Origin: Paenibacillus sp. NEAU-GSW1
GTDB lineage: Bacteria; Bacillota; Bacilli; Paenibacillales; Paenibacillaceae
Length of the DNA: 64,000 bases
Assembly: GCF_009737085.1 (NCBI RefSeq)
Contig: NZ_WOVL01000010.1
Location: forward strand, 62,001-126,000
Direction of reading: 5' to 3'
Position numbers and translations under genes: made by a program
In this document: positions 44,602 to 53,147 of the stretch, in pieces
Position numbering within the stretch: the stretch's first letter is position 1
Layout of the letters: each line of letters starts with the position of its first letter
Notes under the pieces: model-generated
Seen by the model: the letters and a program-made list of their open reading frames with translations, nothing else
Database searches by the model: none
What the model was told of the DNA's origin: nothing

Positions 44602-46443
44602 CTATACGCCGGATTGCGCCATTTTGCGGTGCTTCTCGGCGCGCTCGCGCTCGCTCTTGTTCAAAATTTTCTTGCGAAGACGGATCGATTTCGGCGTAAT
44701 TTCGCAATACTCATCGTCGTTCAAATATTCCAGCGCTTGTTCAAGCGAGAACAGGCGAGGCGTTTTCAGCTTAACCGTGTCATCTTTACCAGCGGAACGA
44801 ATGTTGTTCAGCTGTTTCTCTTTACAAATATTTACGATGATGTCGTTATCGCGCGTATGCTCGCCCACGATCATGCCTTCGTAAATTTCCGTGCCAGGCT
44901 CAACGAACTGAATGCCGCGATCCTCTACGCCCATCATGCCGTAGAACGTCGAAGTGCCGTTCTCGCTCGCTACAAGCACGCCTTGATGACGGCCGCCTAC
45001 GCCAGTGCCGGCCAAAGGACCGTAGCTGTCAAAAGCGCTGTTCATAATGCCATACCCGCGTGTCATCGTCAGGAAATTCGTACGGTATCCGATCAGGCCG
45101 CGCGCAGGAATAATGAACTCAAGCCGAACTTGACCGGTGCCGTTGTTGATCATGTTGACCATCTCGGCTTTGCGAGTGCCAAGGCTCTCCATTACCGCGC
45201 CCATGCTGTCTTCCGGCACGTCGATCATCAAGCGTTCATAAGGCTCGCATTTGGATCCGTCGATTTCTTTAATAATAACTTCAGGCTTCGATACTTGAAG
45301 CTCAAAACCTTCGCGGCGCATATTCTCGATCAGAATGCCAAGATGAAGCTCACCGCGTCCCGACACGATAAACGCGTCCGGGCTGTCTGTTTCTTCTACG
45401 CGCAATGCCACGTCAGTTTCCAGCTCTTTGAACAGACGCTCGCGCAATTTGCGGGATGTTACCCATTTGCCTTCGCGTCCTGCGAACGGGCTGTTATTGA
45501 CAAGGAACGTCATTTGCAGCGTCGGCTCGTCAATTTTCAATACAGGAAGCGCTTCTGGGTTAGCTGCGTCGGCAATCGTTTCGCCGATATTAATCTCGCG
45601 AACACCTGCGATTGCAACGATATCGCCTGCGCCCGCTTCTTCGATTTCGATTTTTTTCAGCCCTTGGAACCCGAACAGCTTCTCGATGCGGGCTTGCTTC
45701 GTTTTGCCTTCGCGGTCAATGACAGCAACCGTTTGGCCCTGCTTCACAACGCCGCGGTTAATCCGGCCGACTGCGATCCGGCCCATATATTCGTTGTAAT
45801 CAAGCAACGTAACCAGATATTGAAAAGGCGCATTAACATCTTCAGTAGGATGCGGAATGTGGTTCACAATCGTTTCGTACATCGCTTGCATGTTTTCATC
45901 TTGTTTTTCCGGATCAAGGCTGGAAGTACCCATCAATGCCGAAGCGTAAACGACCGGGAATTCCAATTGGTCGTCGTTAGCGCCCAGCTCGATAAACAGA
46001 TCAAGCACTTCATCGATAACTTCGCTAGGACGCGCGTTCGGACGGTCAATTTTATTAACGACAACAATCGGCGTAAGGTTGCTCTCGAGCGCTTTGCGCA
46101 AAACGAATTTCGTTTGCGGCATGCAACCCTCGAAGGCGTCAACGACGAGCAAAACGCCGTCAACCATTTTCATAATCCGTTCCACTTCGCCGCCGAAGTC
46201 GGCGTGTCCAGGCGTATCCACGATATTGATCAAGTAATCTCTGTACGTAATCGCCGTATTTTTAGCCAAAATCGTAATGCCGCGTTCGCGTTCCAAATCA
46301 TTCGAGTCCATCGCGCGCTCTTGCACTGTCTCGTGGTCTCTGAATGTGCCCGATTGTTGAAGCAGCTTATCGACAAGCGTCGTTTTACCATGGTCAACGT
46401 GGGCAATGATTGCGATATTCCGTAAATTTTCTCTAGCGTGCAT
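44602..46443 (-). CDS. typA: Translational GTPase TypA/BipA
   Basis: Ribosome-associated GTPase of the EF-G superfamily, involved in 50S assembly and stress or cold adaptation, 613 residues. The G motifs are complete: [10 protein letters not shown] (G1), RGITI (G2), [14 protein letters not shown] (G3), [10 protein letters not shown] (G4) and the SAL motif (G5). Domain II ([17 protein letters not shown]), the EF-G-like domain ([20 protein letters not shown]) and the TypA-specific C-terminal region ([19 protein letters not shown]) follow. Confidence 0.97.
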   Translation of the reverse strand: MHARENLRNIAIIAHVDHGKTTLVDKLLQQSGTFRDHETVQERAMDSNDLERERGITILAKNTAITYRDYLINIVDTPGHADFGGEVERIMKMVDGVLLVVDAFEGCMPQTKFVLRKALESNLTPIVVVNKIDRPNARPSEVIDEVLDLFIELGANDDQLEFPVVYASALMGTSSLDPEKQDENMQAMYETIVNHIPHPTEDVNAPFQYLVTLLDYNEYMGRIAVGRINRGVVKQGQTVAVIDREGKTKQARIEKLFGFQGLKKIEIEEAGAGDIVAIAGVREINIGETIADAANPEALPVLKIDEPTLQMTFLVNNSPFAGREGKWVTSRKLRERLFKELETDVALRVEETDSPDAFIVSGRGELHLGILIENMRREGFELQVSKPEVIIKEIDGSKCEPYERLMIDVPEDSMGAVMESLGTRKAEMVNMINNGTGQVRLEFIIPARGLIGYRTNFLTMTRGYGIMNSAFDSYGPLAGTGVGGRHQGVLVASENGTSTFYGMMGVEDRGIQFVEPGTEIYEGMIVGEHTRDNDIIVNICKEKQLNNIRSAGKDDTVKLKTPRLFSLEQALEYLNDDEYCEITPKSIRLRKKILNKSERERAEKHRKMAQSGV

Positions 46444-46496
46444 AACTACTAATCCACTCCATTTTGTCTAAGTTTTGTTGTTTCTACTTGCCTTTA

Positions 46497-46979
46497 CTAC
46501 CAGCGAGCTCTTCTGCCGAACATCATCCACACGCCCGCGCCGATCATCACGATCGCAATGGCATATATTCCCCAGCTCCAAAGCAGCACAAGCATGAGGA
46601 AGATAGCGGAGAAAGCAGCTAACACTAGCGACGCTGTAAGCACAACACGTTCCCGGGAATTGCCGAACAAATAATATTCGTAAAGACCGACGGCAATGCC
46701 GAAAATAAACAGCGGCCACAAATATTTAATGGTATCCCATCCAAAAATGTTGCAAACCATAAACAGCAACGCATATACCGTTAAAATTCCGCCCGGTACA
46801 AGTACGGCTGCCGGAAATAATCTGCCGAAATAAAACACATGCAGAAGAATTCCGGGAATAAGGACGAGCAGCGGCCAAAAAATTGCCCCCAAAAAGCTGA
46901 ATACACCAAGCTTGCCCAGTAAAATAACGACCCCTGCCAGCAATACAATAATTCCAGCGGAATATTTGTTATTAGGCAT
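46497..46979 (-). CDS. LiaI/LiaF-type multi-pass membrane protein
   Basis: A 160-residue, almost entirely hydrophobic protein with about six membrane helices, beginning NKYSAGIIVLLAGVVILLGKLGVF followed by FLGAIFWPLLVLIPGILL, the pattern of the LiaI/LiaF transmembrane region (DUF5668-like). It lies 53 bp downstream of typA and could be co-transcribed. No function can be assigned. Confidence 0.7.
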   Translation of the reverse strand: MPNNKYSAGIIVLLAGVVILLGKLGVFSFLGAIFWPLLVLIPGILLHVFYFGRLFPAAVLVPGGILTVYALLFMVCNIFGWDTIKYLWPLFIFGIAVGLYEYYLFGNSRERVVLTASLVLAAFSAIFLMLVLLWSWGIYAIAIVMIGAGVWMMFGRRARW

Positions 46980-47102
46980 TCGCTTTCCGCTCCTTACCTA
47001 CGTCTGCCGCGTCAACGACGAAAGACGACAGTTTTTATCTTTTTTAATCTTTTCTATTCTAAAGGAAGTGAGATGAAAATACCAGCGGGAACCGCAGGAA
47101 CC

Positions 47103-47143
47103 GCGCAAAAAAAATCCCGTTCACAATATGCTTGTGAACGGGA
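47103..47143 (-). terminator. Intrinsic terminator of the TerC-family gene
   Basis: A perfect 13-bp stem ATCCCGTTCACAA / TTGTGAACGGGAT, 5-nt loop, eight T on the minus strand. Confidence 0.93.
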
Positions 47144-47155
47144 TGTGAAATTTTT

Positions 47156-47815
47156 TCATGCGCGCCTTCTCCACAAAATGCCAGCGATAATGACAAGCGG
47201 GACGCAAAAGAGCGGGATCGCTTGAACCAACGTATCGTGACCGTGAAACAATAGCGATTGCGCGCCGGGATCATGGACGAGCATCTCTCCTGACGCGAAA
47301 CCAAGCAGTCCCGCTCCGATATACACAAGCGCAGGAAATTTGCTTAGCAAAACCGTGAGTAAATGGCTGCCCCAAATAATCATGGGTATGCTCAGGCCGA
47401 TGCCAAGCAAAATAAGTATAGGCTCGCCTTCCGCTACTGCCGCTATGGCAAGCACATTATCCAGACTCATAATAAAGTCGGCTGCGACAATGGTTCGGAC
47501 AGCATGGCTTAAAGACTTTGCTTTCTTGACCGTATGAATTTCGCCTCCGCCGCCTGCATCGACAAGCAGCTTTACAGCGATATACAGCAGCAAGACCGCG
47601 CCGACAGCTTGCACATAAGGCGTTTGCAGCAGCGAAATGGCGGCAAGCGTCAACAAACAGCGGAGCCCGACTGCTGCAAGCGCTCCCCACCAAACCGCTT
47701 TCTTCCGCTGATGCGGCGGCAAATGCTGGCTGGCCATAGCGATGACAACGGCGTTGTCTCCGCTGAGCAGCAAATTAATTAAAACAATTTCCGTAAACGT
47801 GATTATAGCGTCCAA
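47156..47815 (-). CDS. TerC family integral membrane protein (YjbE type)
   Basis: A 219-residue protein with seven membrane helices and the TerC signatures LINLLLSGDNAVVIAMA and AADFIMSLDNVLAIAAVAEGEP, whose acidic residues within helices are thought to bind metal. Relatives are implicated in manganese export or metal loading of secreted proteins. The start appears to be TTG (47813-47815), 10 nt after GGAGGAGG. A yybP-ykoY manganese riboswitch, common upstream of such genes, does not fit in the 64-bp space to thiI. Confidence 0.88.
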   Translation of the reverse strand: MDAIITFTEIVLINLLLSGDNAVVIAMASQHLPPHQRKKAVWWGALAAVGLRCLLTLAAISLLQTPYVQAVGAVLLLYIAVKLLVDAGGGGEIHTVKKAKSLSHAVRTIVAADFIMSLDNVLAIAAVAEGEPILILLGIGLSIPMIIWGSHLLTVLLSKFPALVYIGAGLLGFASGEMLVHDPGAQSLLFHGHDTLVQAIPLFCVPLVIIAGILWRRRA

Positions 47816-47878
47816 TCGTCGTTCGCCTCCTCCTCTACAACCTGTATGTCCAAGAGAGGAGGAATATGTCCTAATAAA

Positions 47879-49096
47879 TTAAAACCAACGATCTTCTTCC
47901 GTTGTCTCCGCTGCCGGAGCATCCGGCGTGAGCGAGAGCATCTCCGTGCCTTCGACTGCTTCATCGATCATCCGATTCAGCTCTTCAATCGAAGCTTCCG
48001 TATACTCGACAACCTTTAAATTCGGGTTCGTGGCCGGCGACTTCGGCAAGAACAGCGTACAGCAGTCCTCATAAGGCAAAATCGACGTTTCAAACGTTCC
48101 GATGCGAACCGCTTCATTAATAATTTCCTGCTTGTCCATCATAATGAGCGGCTTAATTAACGGCTGCTGCGTCGCCCGGCCGATGACGTTCATGCTTCCG
48201 AGCGTTTGGCTCGCCACTTGCCCCATGCTTTCGCCGGTAACGATACCGATCGCGCCGCGCTTCTCCGCCAGTTGCTCCGTGATGCGCAGCATCGCTCTTC
48301 TCATGAGCGTAATGATTAGGTTATCCTGCTTCGCTTGCGCCAGCCTTGTCTGAATTTCTGTAAATGGCACAAGATGAAGCTTAAGCGGAACGCCTGCATA
48401 GTAGCTAAGCCGTTTGGCAAGCGTTATGACCTTCTCTTTCGCCTTGTCGCTCGTAAACGGATAACTGTGAAAGTGAACCGCCTCCAGCTCCAAGCCTTTG
48501 CGCATTGCCATCCATCCCGCTACAGGGCTGTCTATGCCGCCAGACAGCAGCAGCATCGACTTTCCGTTTGAGCCAAACGGAAAGCCGCCCGCGGCCGATT
48601 CCATTTTGACAAACAGATAGACGGCTTCCTGCTGCACGTCAACCCGCAATTCGACTTCGGGATTGTGCACGTCTACTTTCAATTCCGGAGTTGCCCGCAG
48701 CACATGCGAGCCGACCAGATGATTCAATTCGTTCGACTGATGCGGGAAAGCTTTCCAAGCCCGTTTGGAGCTTACTTTAAACGTTTTGGGCTGCTGCTCA
48801 AGCGAGCGAATAAGCTCAAGTGCGGCCTCCTGTATTCGTTCCAGCTGAAGTTCAACCGAGACAACAGGGCTAAAAGACGCGATTCCGAAAACATCCTTCA
48901 AACGTTCGGCGACCGGCTCGTAGCTTTCCCCGTTGAGATGGATCATTAGACGTCCGTAAGTCTTAACATAGCTTAATTGTTTAAAAGAACGCAGCGCTCC
49001 TTTAATTTGCCGCAACAATGTATTTTCGAACTGGGACCGGTTCCGGCCCTTCATAAACAGGTCGCCGTATCGGACATAAATTTTATCATAAATCAT
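47879..49096 (-). CDS. thiI: tRNA 4-thiouridine synthase ThiI
   Basis: ATP-dependent sulfurtransferase making s4U8 in tRNA, 405 residues. It has an N-terminal ferredoxin-like and THUMP region (residues 1-165) and a PP-loop domain with LLLSGGIDSPVAGWMAMRKG and GIVTGESMGQVASQTL. The C-terminal rhodanese domain of the E. coli enzyme is missing, as usual in Bacillales, where a dedicated cysteine desulfurase supplies sulfur. That enzyme is encoded 2 bp upstream. The last 15 residues are an acidic, non-conserved tail. Confidence 0.96.
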   Translation of the reverse strand: MIYDKIYVRYGDLFMKGRNRSQFENTLLRQIKGALRSFKQLSYVKTYGRLMIHLNGESYEPVAERLKDVFGIASFSPVVSVELQLERIQEAALELIRSLEQQPKTFKVSSKRAWKAFPHQSNELNHLVGSHVLRATPELKVDVHNPEVELRVDVQQEAVYLFVKMESAAGGFPFGSNGKSMLLLSGGIDSPVAGWMAMRKGLELEAVHFHSYPFTSDKAKEKVITLAKRLSYYAGVPLKLHLVPFTEIQTRLAQAKQDNLIITLMRRAMLRITEQLAEKRGAIGIVTGESMGQVASQTLGSMNVIGRATQQPLIKPLIMMDKQEIINEAVRIGTFETSILPYEDCCTLFLPKSPATNPNLKVVEYTEASIEELNRMIDEAVEGTEMLSLTPDAPAAETTEEDRWF

Positions 49097-49098
49097 TA

Positions 49099-50265
49099 TT
49101 AGGTTGCGCTCCTTTCAAGCGGTCTCAGCTTGTTCACCATTTGATGAAGCGCTGTAATCAATGCAGAAACATCCTGCTCCGTATGTTCATCGCCAAAGCT
49201 GATTCTAACGCCTCCAGACGCCCGTGCGATATCCGCTCCCATTGCGAGCAGAACGCGGCTCGGCTTGCTGTCCTTGGACGAGCAGGCCGATTTGGTCGAC
49301 GCAATAACCCCATTCTCTTCCAGCATATGCACGATAACTTCCGGCTTCATGCCGGGATAGGAAAAATGGACAATATGCGGCGCCATCGATTCAGCATCTT
49401 CCGAGCCATTCAAAAGCAATTCCGGCATTGCGCGAATAGCCTCCACAAGCCGGCTGCGCAGCATGTCCATTTGCCGGCGTCTATCGCCCATCGCCTGCAT
49501 GGACATCCGCATCGCTTTAGCCGATGCAACGATTCCCGGTACATTTTGCGTGCCGGCCCTCAGTCCCCGTTCTTGCGAGCCGCCGGACAACAGCTGATGC
49601 AGTTGAACTCCCTCTCGAACGTACAAGAAGCCGACGCCTTTCGGACCGCGAAGCTTATGCGCCGAACCGCTTAGCAAATCAACACCCCAGCGTTTCGGCT
49701 CTACTGGAAGCTTGCCGATGCTTTGTACCGCATCGACATGAAACAAGATGCGCGGATTGTTCGCTTTCAGCATCCTGCCGATCTCGGCGATCGGCTGAAT
49801 GGAGCCGACTTCATTGTTGACATGCATGACGCTTACCAATATGGTGTCCTCGGTCAATGCAGCTTGCAGCCTGTCAACTTCAACATGTCCGCTGCTGTTT
49901 ACCGGCAAGTAAGTGACTCGAAAGCCATCCCGCTCCAGCTGTGCAAAAGCGTCGTAAACCGATGCATGCTCGATTTGCGTCGTAATAATATGATTGCCCC
50001 GGCTGCGGTATTGCAAAGCAGCGCCTTTTATCGCTAAATTATTGCTCTCTGTCCCGCCTGATGTAAAAATCCATTCCTCCGGTTTGACGCCCAACAGGTC
50101 GCCCAGAAGCGCCCGCGATCTGCCGAGCAGCTTATCCGCATCGGCGCCTGCGCGATGAATGGAGGAAGGATTGGCATAATGCAGGCTCATCACTTCCGAC
50201 AGCGTCTGAATGACTTCAGGATATGCGGGAGTCGAGGCGCAATGGTCAAAATATAACATGCTCAC
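49099..50265 (-). CDS. nifZ: Cysteine desulfurase paired with ThiI (NifZ type)
   Basis: PLP-dependent class V aminotransferase, 388 residues, that takes sulfur from cysteine. It shows IFTSGGTESNNLAIKGAAL, HVDAVQSIGKLPV, the PLP lysine in LLSGSAHKLRGPKGVGFL and the persulfide-forming cysteine in STKSACSSKDSKPS. Lying 2 bp upstream of thiI, it corresponds to Bacillus NifZ, the dedicated sulfur donor for s4U. The start may be GTG (50263-50265) or the ATG two codons later; neither has a strong ribosome site. Confidence 0.93.
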   Translation of the reverse strand: MSMLYFDHCASTPAYPEVIQTLSEVMSLHYANPSSIHRAGADADKLLGRSRALLGDLLGVKPEEWIFTSGGTESNNLAIKGAALQYRSRGNHIITTQIEHASVYDAFAQLERDGFRVTYLPVNSSGHVEVDRLQAALTEDTILVSVMHVNNEVGSIQPIAEIGRMLKANNPRILFHVDAVQSIGKLPVEPKRWGVDLLSGSAHKLRGPKGVGFLYVREGVQLHQLLSGGSQERGLRAGTQNVPGIVASAKAMRMSMQAMGDRRRQMDMLRSRLVEAIRAMPELLLNGSEDAESMAPHIVHFSYPGMKPEVIVHMLEENGVIASTKSACSSKDSKPSRVLLAMGADIARASGGVRISFGDEHTEQDVSALITALHQMVNKLRPLERSAT

Positions 50266-50290
50266 AACATCTTCTTTCTATAACGTCGTT

Positions 50291-50345
50291 AAAACAAAAA
50301 GATCAACGACGGCTTCCGCAGCAAGCGGCTTGCTATCGTGATCTT
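50291..50345 (-). terminator. Intrinsic terminator of the lytic transglycosylase gene
   Basis: An outer stem AAGATCA / TTGATCTT enclosing a GCAAGC/GCTTGC hairpin, followed by TTTTTGTTTT on the minus strand. Confidence 0.75.
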
Positions 50346-50356
50346 CAAGCGTAAGA

Positions 50357-51031
50357 TTAATATCTGGCTTGCAGCACTTTCGTTATATAGCGCTGGGTTT
50401 CTTCCGGCAGCGTATGCAATTTGGCGGCAAGGTCGCCGTCCGTTGAAATTCCCAAACGATCCACACGGCCCGGGCCGGCATTGTATGCGGCTAACGCCAC
50501 CTGCACATTGCCCTCATATTTCCGAAGCAGATAGGCTAAATACTTCGTGCCGCCATCGATATTTTGCGCAGGGTCCAAAGAATTCGTCACGCCAAGCGAC
50601 TTAGCCGTCGCATCCATTAATTGCATCAAGCCTTTGGCTCCAGCTGATGATACCGCTCCCGGATTGAATCCGGACTCGGTGCGAATTACGCCTCGAATGA
50701 GAGCAGGATCGACGCCGTATTTGGCGGCTGCCGATGCAATCAGCGATTCATAGTTGCCGAATGCATCGGACTCGGTTCCAGCAGAATCCAAACTGTATAC
50801 AGGCGGCAAGCCCGATAACGGTCCAAGCAGTTCAGAAGGCAAAGTCGCAAGACCTGCTGATCCCGAACCGTCCAAAGACCCGTTCTGATATTGGTTTAGC
50901 AGCATTTCGAACAAGGAGGAATCTCCGTTGCCGTTCGTTGAGGAAAGCGAGCTCTCGACCATCTGCGGATCAAGGCTTGGTCTAATTTGATATTGTAAAA
51001 TCTGTGTCATCGTACGCGGATCGATGCTCAT
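50357..51031 (-). CDS. Lytic transglycosylase (SLT domain)
   Basis: A 224-residue protein with a low-complexity Ser/Gly/Asn-rich N-terminal half and a C-terminal SLT domain (about 93-224): YGVDPALIRGVIRTESGFNPGAVSSAGAKGLMQLMDATAKSLG with the catalytic Glu in RTESGF, then NIDGGTKYLAYLLRKYEGNVQVALAAYNAGPGRV. It cleaves peptidoglycan glycan strands. No classical signal peptide is visible, so export may be non-canonical or the protein may act on lysis or during sporulation. The ATG follows AGGAGG. Confidence 0.9.
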   Translation of the reverse strand: MSIDPRTMTQILQYQIRPSLDPQMVESSLSSTNGNGDSSLFEMLLNQYQNGSLDGSGSAGLATLPSELLGPLSGLPPVYSLDSAGTESDAFGNYESLIASAAAKYGVDPALIRGVIRTESGFNPGAVSSAGAKGLMQLMDATAKSLGVTNSLDPAQNIDGGTKYLAYLLRKYEGNVQVALAAYNAGPGRVDRLGISTDGDLAAKLHTLPEETQRYITKVLQARY

Positions 51032-51281
51032 ATTTACCTCCTGGCCAACTATTCACGTTACTCAATCAGGTTATAAATATTGTATCGGTTTTTATTGTAC
51101 ATGTTTTTACTCCCTTCGGCTAGTCCGGCTCAGAAGAACGCTATTCATATGCAGAACATTTAGGTTATTCGCAAACTGCCCGTTTAAATGGCTCGTTTGA
51201 CTTCGACCAAACCTCTAAAAACAGCCCGGACGTTCTGTAACGGGTTCCGTTTTGGGGTGCAAAGCATCAAATTGACACAAG

Positions 51282-51323
51282 AAATGACGCTCAAACCGAC
51301 AACAGTTTGGAGCGTCATTTTTC
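51282..51323 (+). terminator. Plus-strand terminator hairpin at the left end of the element
   Basis: ATGACGCTC-AAAC paired with GTTTGGAGCGTCAT (one bulge), 8-nt loop, then TTTTTCTTT on the plus strand. No plus-strand gene precedes it now, so it may be the tail of a lost gene. Confidence 0.75.
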
Positions 51324-51379
51324 TTTATATATCAATGGGGTTGTTGATTTAGCAAAGTTGCGTATTTAAAAAAAAGCAG

Positions 51380-51634
51380 TTGGAAAACCAAAAGTTTCAT
51401 CATCCATTGCCTACTATTGACCAAGGCTGGTATCAAGTAAGTGCGACTACCGATTTATCATCTTATGAACCTAAAGACATTGCTAAAATGGTTTTGAAAG
51501 TTAATGACAAGTCAAATAACGCATTCATGCAACAAATTCGTAGGCGTATCAATAGTCCATGTGTCCAAATTTTCCAGAAAATGATTCCTAAATCGGAACA
51601 AATGTTCTATACTTACCTTGATATCCCATCTTAA
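51380..51634 (+). CDS. Unrecognised 84-codon frame inside the element, possibly 5'-truncated
   Basis: The frame encodes 84 residues including PTIDQGWYQVSATTDLSSY and VNDKSNNAFMQQIRRRINSP, a plausible soluble protein. The only start is TTG (51380-51382) with no Shine-Dalgarno site, and an in-frame TAG lies 10 codons earlier, so it may be the remnant of a longer gene. It lies 15 bp ahead of the DUF5680 gene and shares its low-GC composition. I do not recognise a family. Confidence 0.45.
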   Translation: MENQKFHHPLPTIDQGWYQVSATTDLSSYEPKDIAKMVLKVNDKSNNAFMQQIRRRINSPCVQIFQKMIPKSEQMFYTYLDIPS

Positions 51635-51649
51635 TGTTGAGGTGAAAAT

Positions 51650-52093
51650 ATGGATAAGACTTTTGTTATTGATTTTTTGATTAAAGCAAAAAATGCAACT
51701 TATGCAGGGAAAGGTCCTGAGAATCCCCCCTCTCGTCCAGCTTCCCATGATTTATCCTTTGAAAAGGACAATCTTAAGTATATCGACACCTATCTAGGTT
51801 CAAAAAGCTTTGCTGGTGAAGAAGCTCTATGGGAAAACAATAATCCGTTTTGGGCGATGAATTATGTTGGACGAGTTATTGCCGATAGTTTTAACGGCGA
51901 TTTCTTGAAAGAAGCTTTGCAGCATGTGCCAGAAGACTTGCCATTTAGAGGTCCACAATTGTATACGCGGGATAATTTCTCTTATAAATGCACAGTTCAT
52001 GGAAATTTCGAGTGGTTCCATGGACGTGAAGAAATTTTCAACGGAGACACTCTAGTGTACGAGTGCATCTTTCACGGTGGTAACATTTCATAA
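51650..52093 (+). CDS. DUF5680 domain protein
   Basis: A 147-residue protein matching the DUF5680 family: DFLIKAKNATYAGKG, SRPASHDLSFEKDNLKYIDTYLGSKSFAGEEALWENNNPFWAMNYVGRV (read in parts), then ALQHVPEDLPFRGPQLY and GNFEWFHGREEI ending VYECIFHGG. It looks full-length. The ATG follows TTGAGGTGAAA. It lies inside the inverted-repeat element and is AT-rich, so it probably arrived by transfer. The family's function is unknown; members often occur as single genes in Firmicutes. Confidence 0.82.
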   Translation: MDKTFVIDFLIKAKNATYAGKGPENPPSRPASHDLSFEKDNLKYIDTYLGSKSFAGEEALWENNNPFWAMNYVGRVIADSFNGDFLKEALQHVPEDLPFRGPQLYTRDNFSYKCTVHGNFEWFHGREEIFNGDTLVYECIFHGGNIS

Positions 52094-52141
52094 TTTCTCA
52101 TACGGCTACATAACAGTTTAAATGCGAAGTAAATAAGATAA

Positions 52142-52165
52142 GGGTGGCATTTGCCACCCTTTTTT
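52142..52165 (+). terminator. Intrinsic terminator of the DUF5680 gene
   Basis: A perfect GGGTGGCA / TGCCACCC stem with 2-nt loop followed by six T on the plus strand. Confidence 0.92.
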
Positions 52166-52317
52166 GATTCAAAATCCACCCTGGGACAATACAGAAAATA
52201 GACAAGCGAAAAGAACCTAAAAACGGCAAATAGAATGCTTCTTGGAAATTATAGAAAACCAATCAATTGACTTAACACGCGCAAAAAAACTGTTCCAGCC
52301 TTTGGTTTAAAATCAAC

Positions 52318-52342
52318 AAAAAGACGTGCCAGTTGGCACGTC
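52318..52342 (-). terminator. Minus-strand terminator inside the right end of the element
   Basis: GACGTGCC / GGCACGTC with 4-nt loop followed by five T on the minus strand. It faces transcription coming from the right, beyond the element (nitroreductase side). Confidence 0.75.
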
Positions 52343-52423
52343 AATTTGCATGTCATTTACAACTTTCGCACCTTAAAACGGAACCCGTTACGTTCCCTGC
52401 CCGAAGCTGCCTTTTTACATCAA

Positions 52424-53041
52424 TTATTTATATACCTTAACCCGTTCTTCGATTGGTGCAAACTGCTTTTCGCCCGGCTTTGAAGTCGGCTTGCCGAACG
52501 GCATTTGCGCGATCAGCTGCCAAGAATCAGGCACGCCCCACGTTTTTTTCACCTCGGCATCAATCAACGGATTGTAGTGCTGCAGCGATGCGCCGTAGCC
52601 TTCACTCTCTAGCAGCGTCCAGACCACATACTGAACCATGCCGGATGATTGCAGCGACCACTTCGGAAAATTGTCCGCGTAGGAGGCGAATTGTTTCTGC
52701 AGCCCTTCAACAACGGCGTTGTCTTCGAAAAAAAGAACGGTGCCTGAGCCGCTTTTAAACGCCGCCATCTTCTCAGCAGTAGGACCGAACTGATCGGCGG
52801 GAACAATAGCGCGCAATGTTTCCTTCGTCAAATCCCAAAACTTATCATGGCTGCCGCTAAGCAATACGAGCGCACGGGCGCTTTGCGAGTTAAAAGCGGA
52901 CGGCGTATATTGGACAGCGTCCTTTATTAGAGAAACGAGTTGTTCTTCAGATAATATTTGTTCTTTGCTAATACCGTAATAAGAACGTCTGGCCTTTACC
53001 GCTTCCAGCATAGCACTTGCACCCGATACTGCAGTCGACAA
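52424..53041 (-). CDS. Nitroreductase family protein
   Basis: A 205-residue FMN-dependent oxidoreductase of the nitroreductase superfamily: AVKARRSYYGISKE at the N-terminus with the FMN-phosphate arginines, AVQYTPSAFNSQSARALVLL, LQSSGMVQYVVWTLLESEGYGASLQHYNPL and AQMPFGKP near the C-terminus. Its substrate is unknown. The start is either TTG (53039-53041, after GGGAGGA) or the ATG ten codons later. It ends 33 bp from the inverted-repeat element. Confidence 0.9.
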   Translation of the reverse strand: MSTAVSGASAMLEAVKARRSYYGISKEQILSEEQLVSLIKDAVQYTPSAFNSQSARALVLLSGSHDKFWDLTKETLRAIVPADQFGPTAEKMAAFKSGSGTVLFFEDNAVVEGLQKQFASYADNFPKWSLQSSGMVQYVVWTLLESEGYGASLQHYNPLIDAEVKKTWGVPDSWQLIAQMPFGKPTSKPGEKQFAPIEERVKVYK

Positions 53042-53147
53042 GTTGAATCATCCTCCCGCAATGGATTTATGCGACTGAGCGCATTTCGCAGTTAGAATCT
53101 CCATTTGTGCCCGCCTGTATGAATGCTGAAATTAGGAAATAAACCTG

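Larger units (their letters stand above)
51237..52391. mobile_element. 1.15-kb AT-rich element with 24-bp terminal inverted repeats
   Basis: GTAACGGGTTCCGTTTT-GG-GGTGC (51237-51260) recurs inverted at 52368-52391 with only the central GG/AA differing (22 of 24 identical); weaker identity continues inward (CAAATTGAC). Flanks are GTTCT on the left and GTTCC on the right, a possible 5-bp target duplication with one change. The interior is visibly more AT-rich than its surroundings and carries two plus-strand frames and three hairpins, but no recognisable transposase. It reads as a non-autonomous transposon or a remnant with passenger genes. Confidence 0.65.

Noticed and set aside
44614..46425. 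A 603-codon plus-strand frame opposite typA
   Set aside because: It is an antisense shadow of the well-conserved typA gene with unlikely composition (rich in Arg, His, Phe) and no initiation signals.
47816..47878. yybP-ykoY manganese riboswitch in front of the TerC gene
   Set aside because: The space to thiI is about 60 bp, too short for this riboswitch, and no matching core is seen.
51237..52391. A complete insertion sequence with its own transposase
   Set aside because: The two frames inside do not show a DDE or other transposase motif, and the element is too short to hold one together with the DUF5680 gene.
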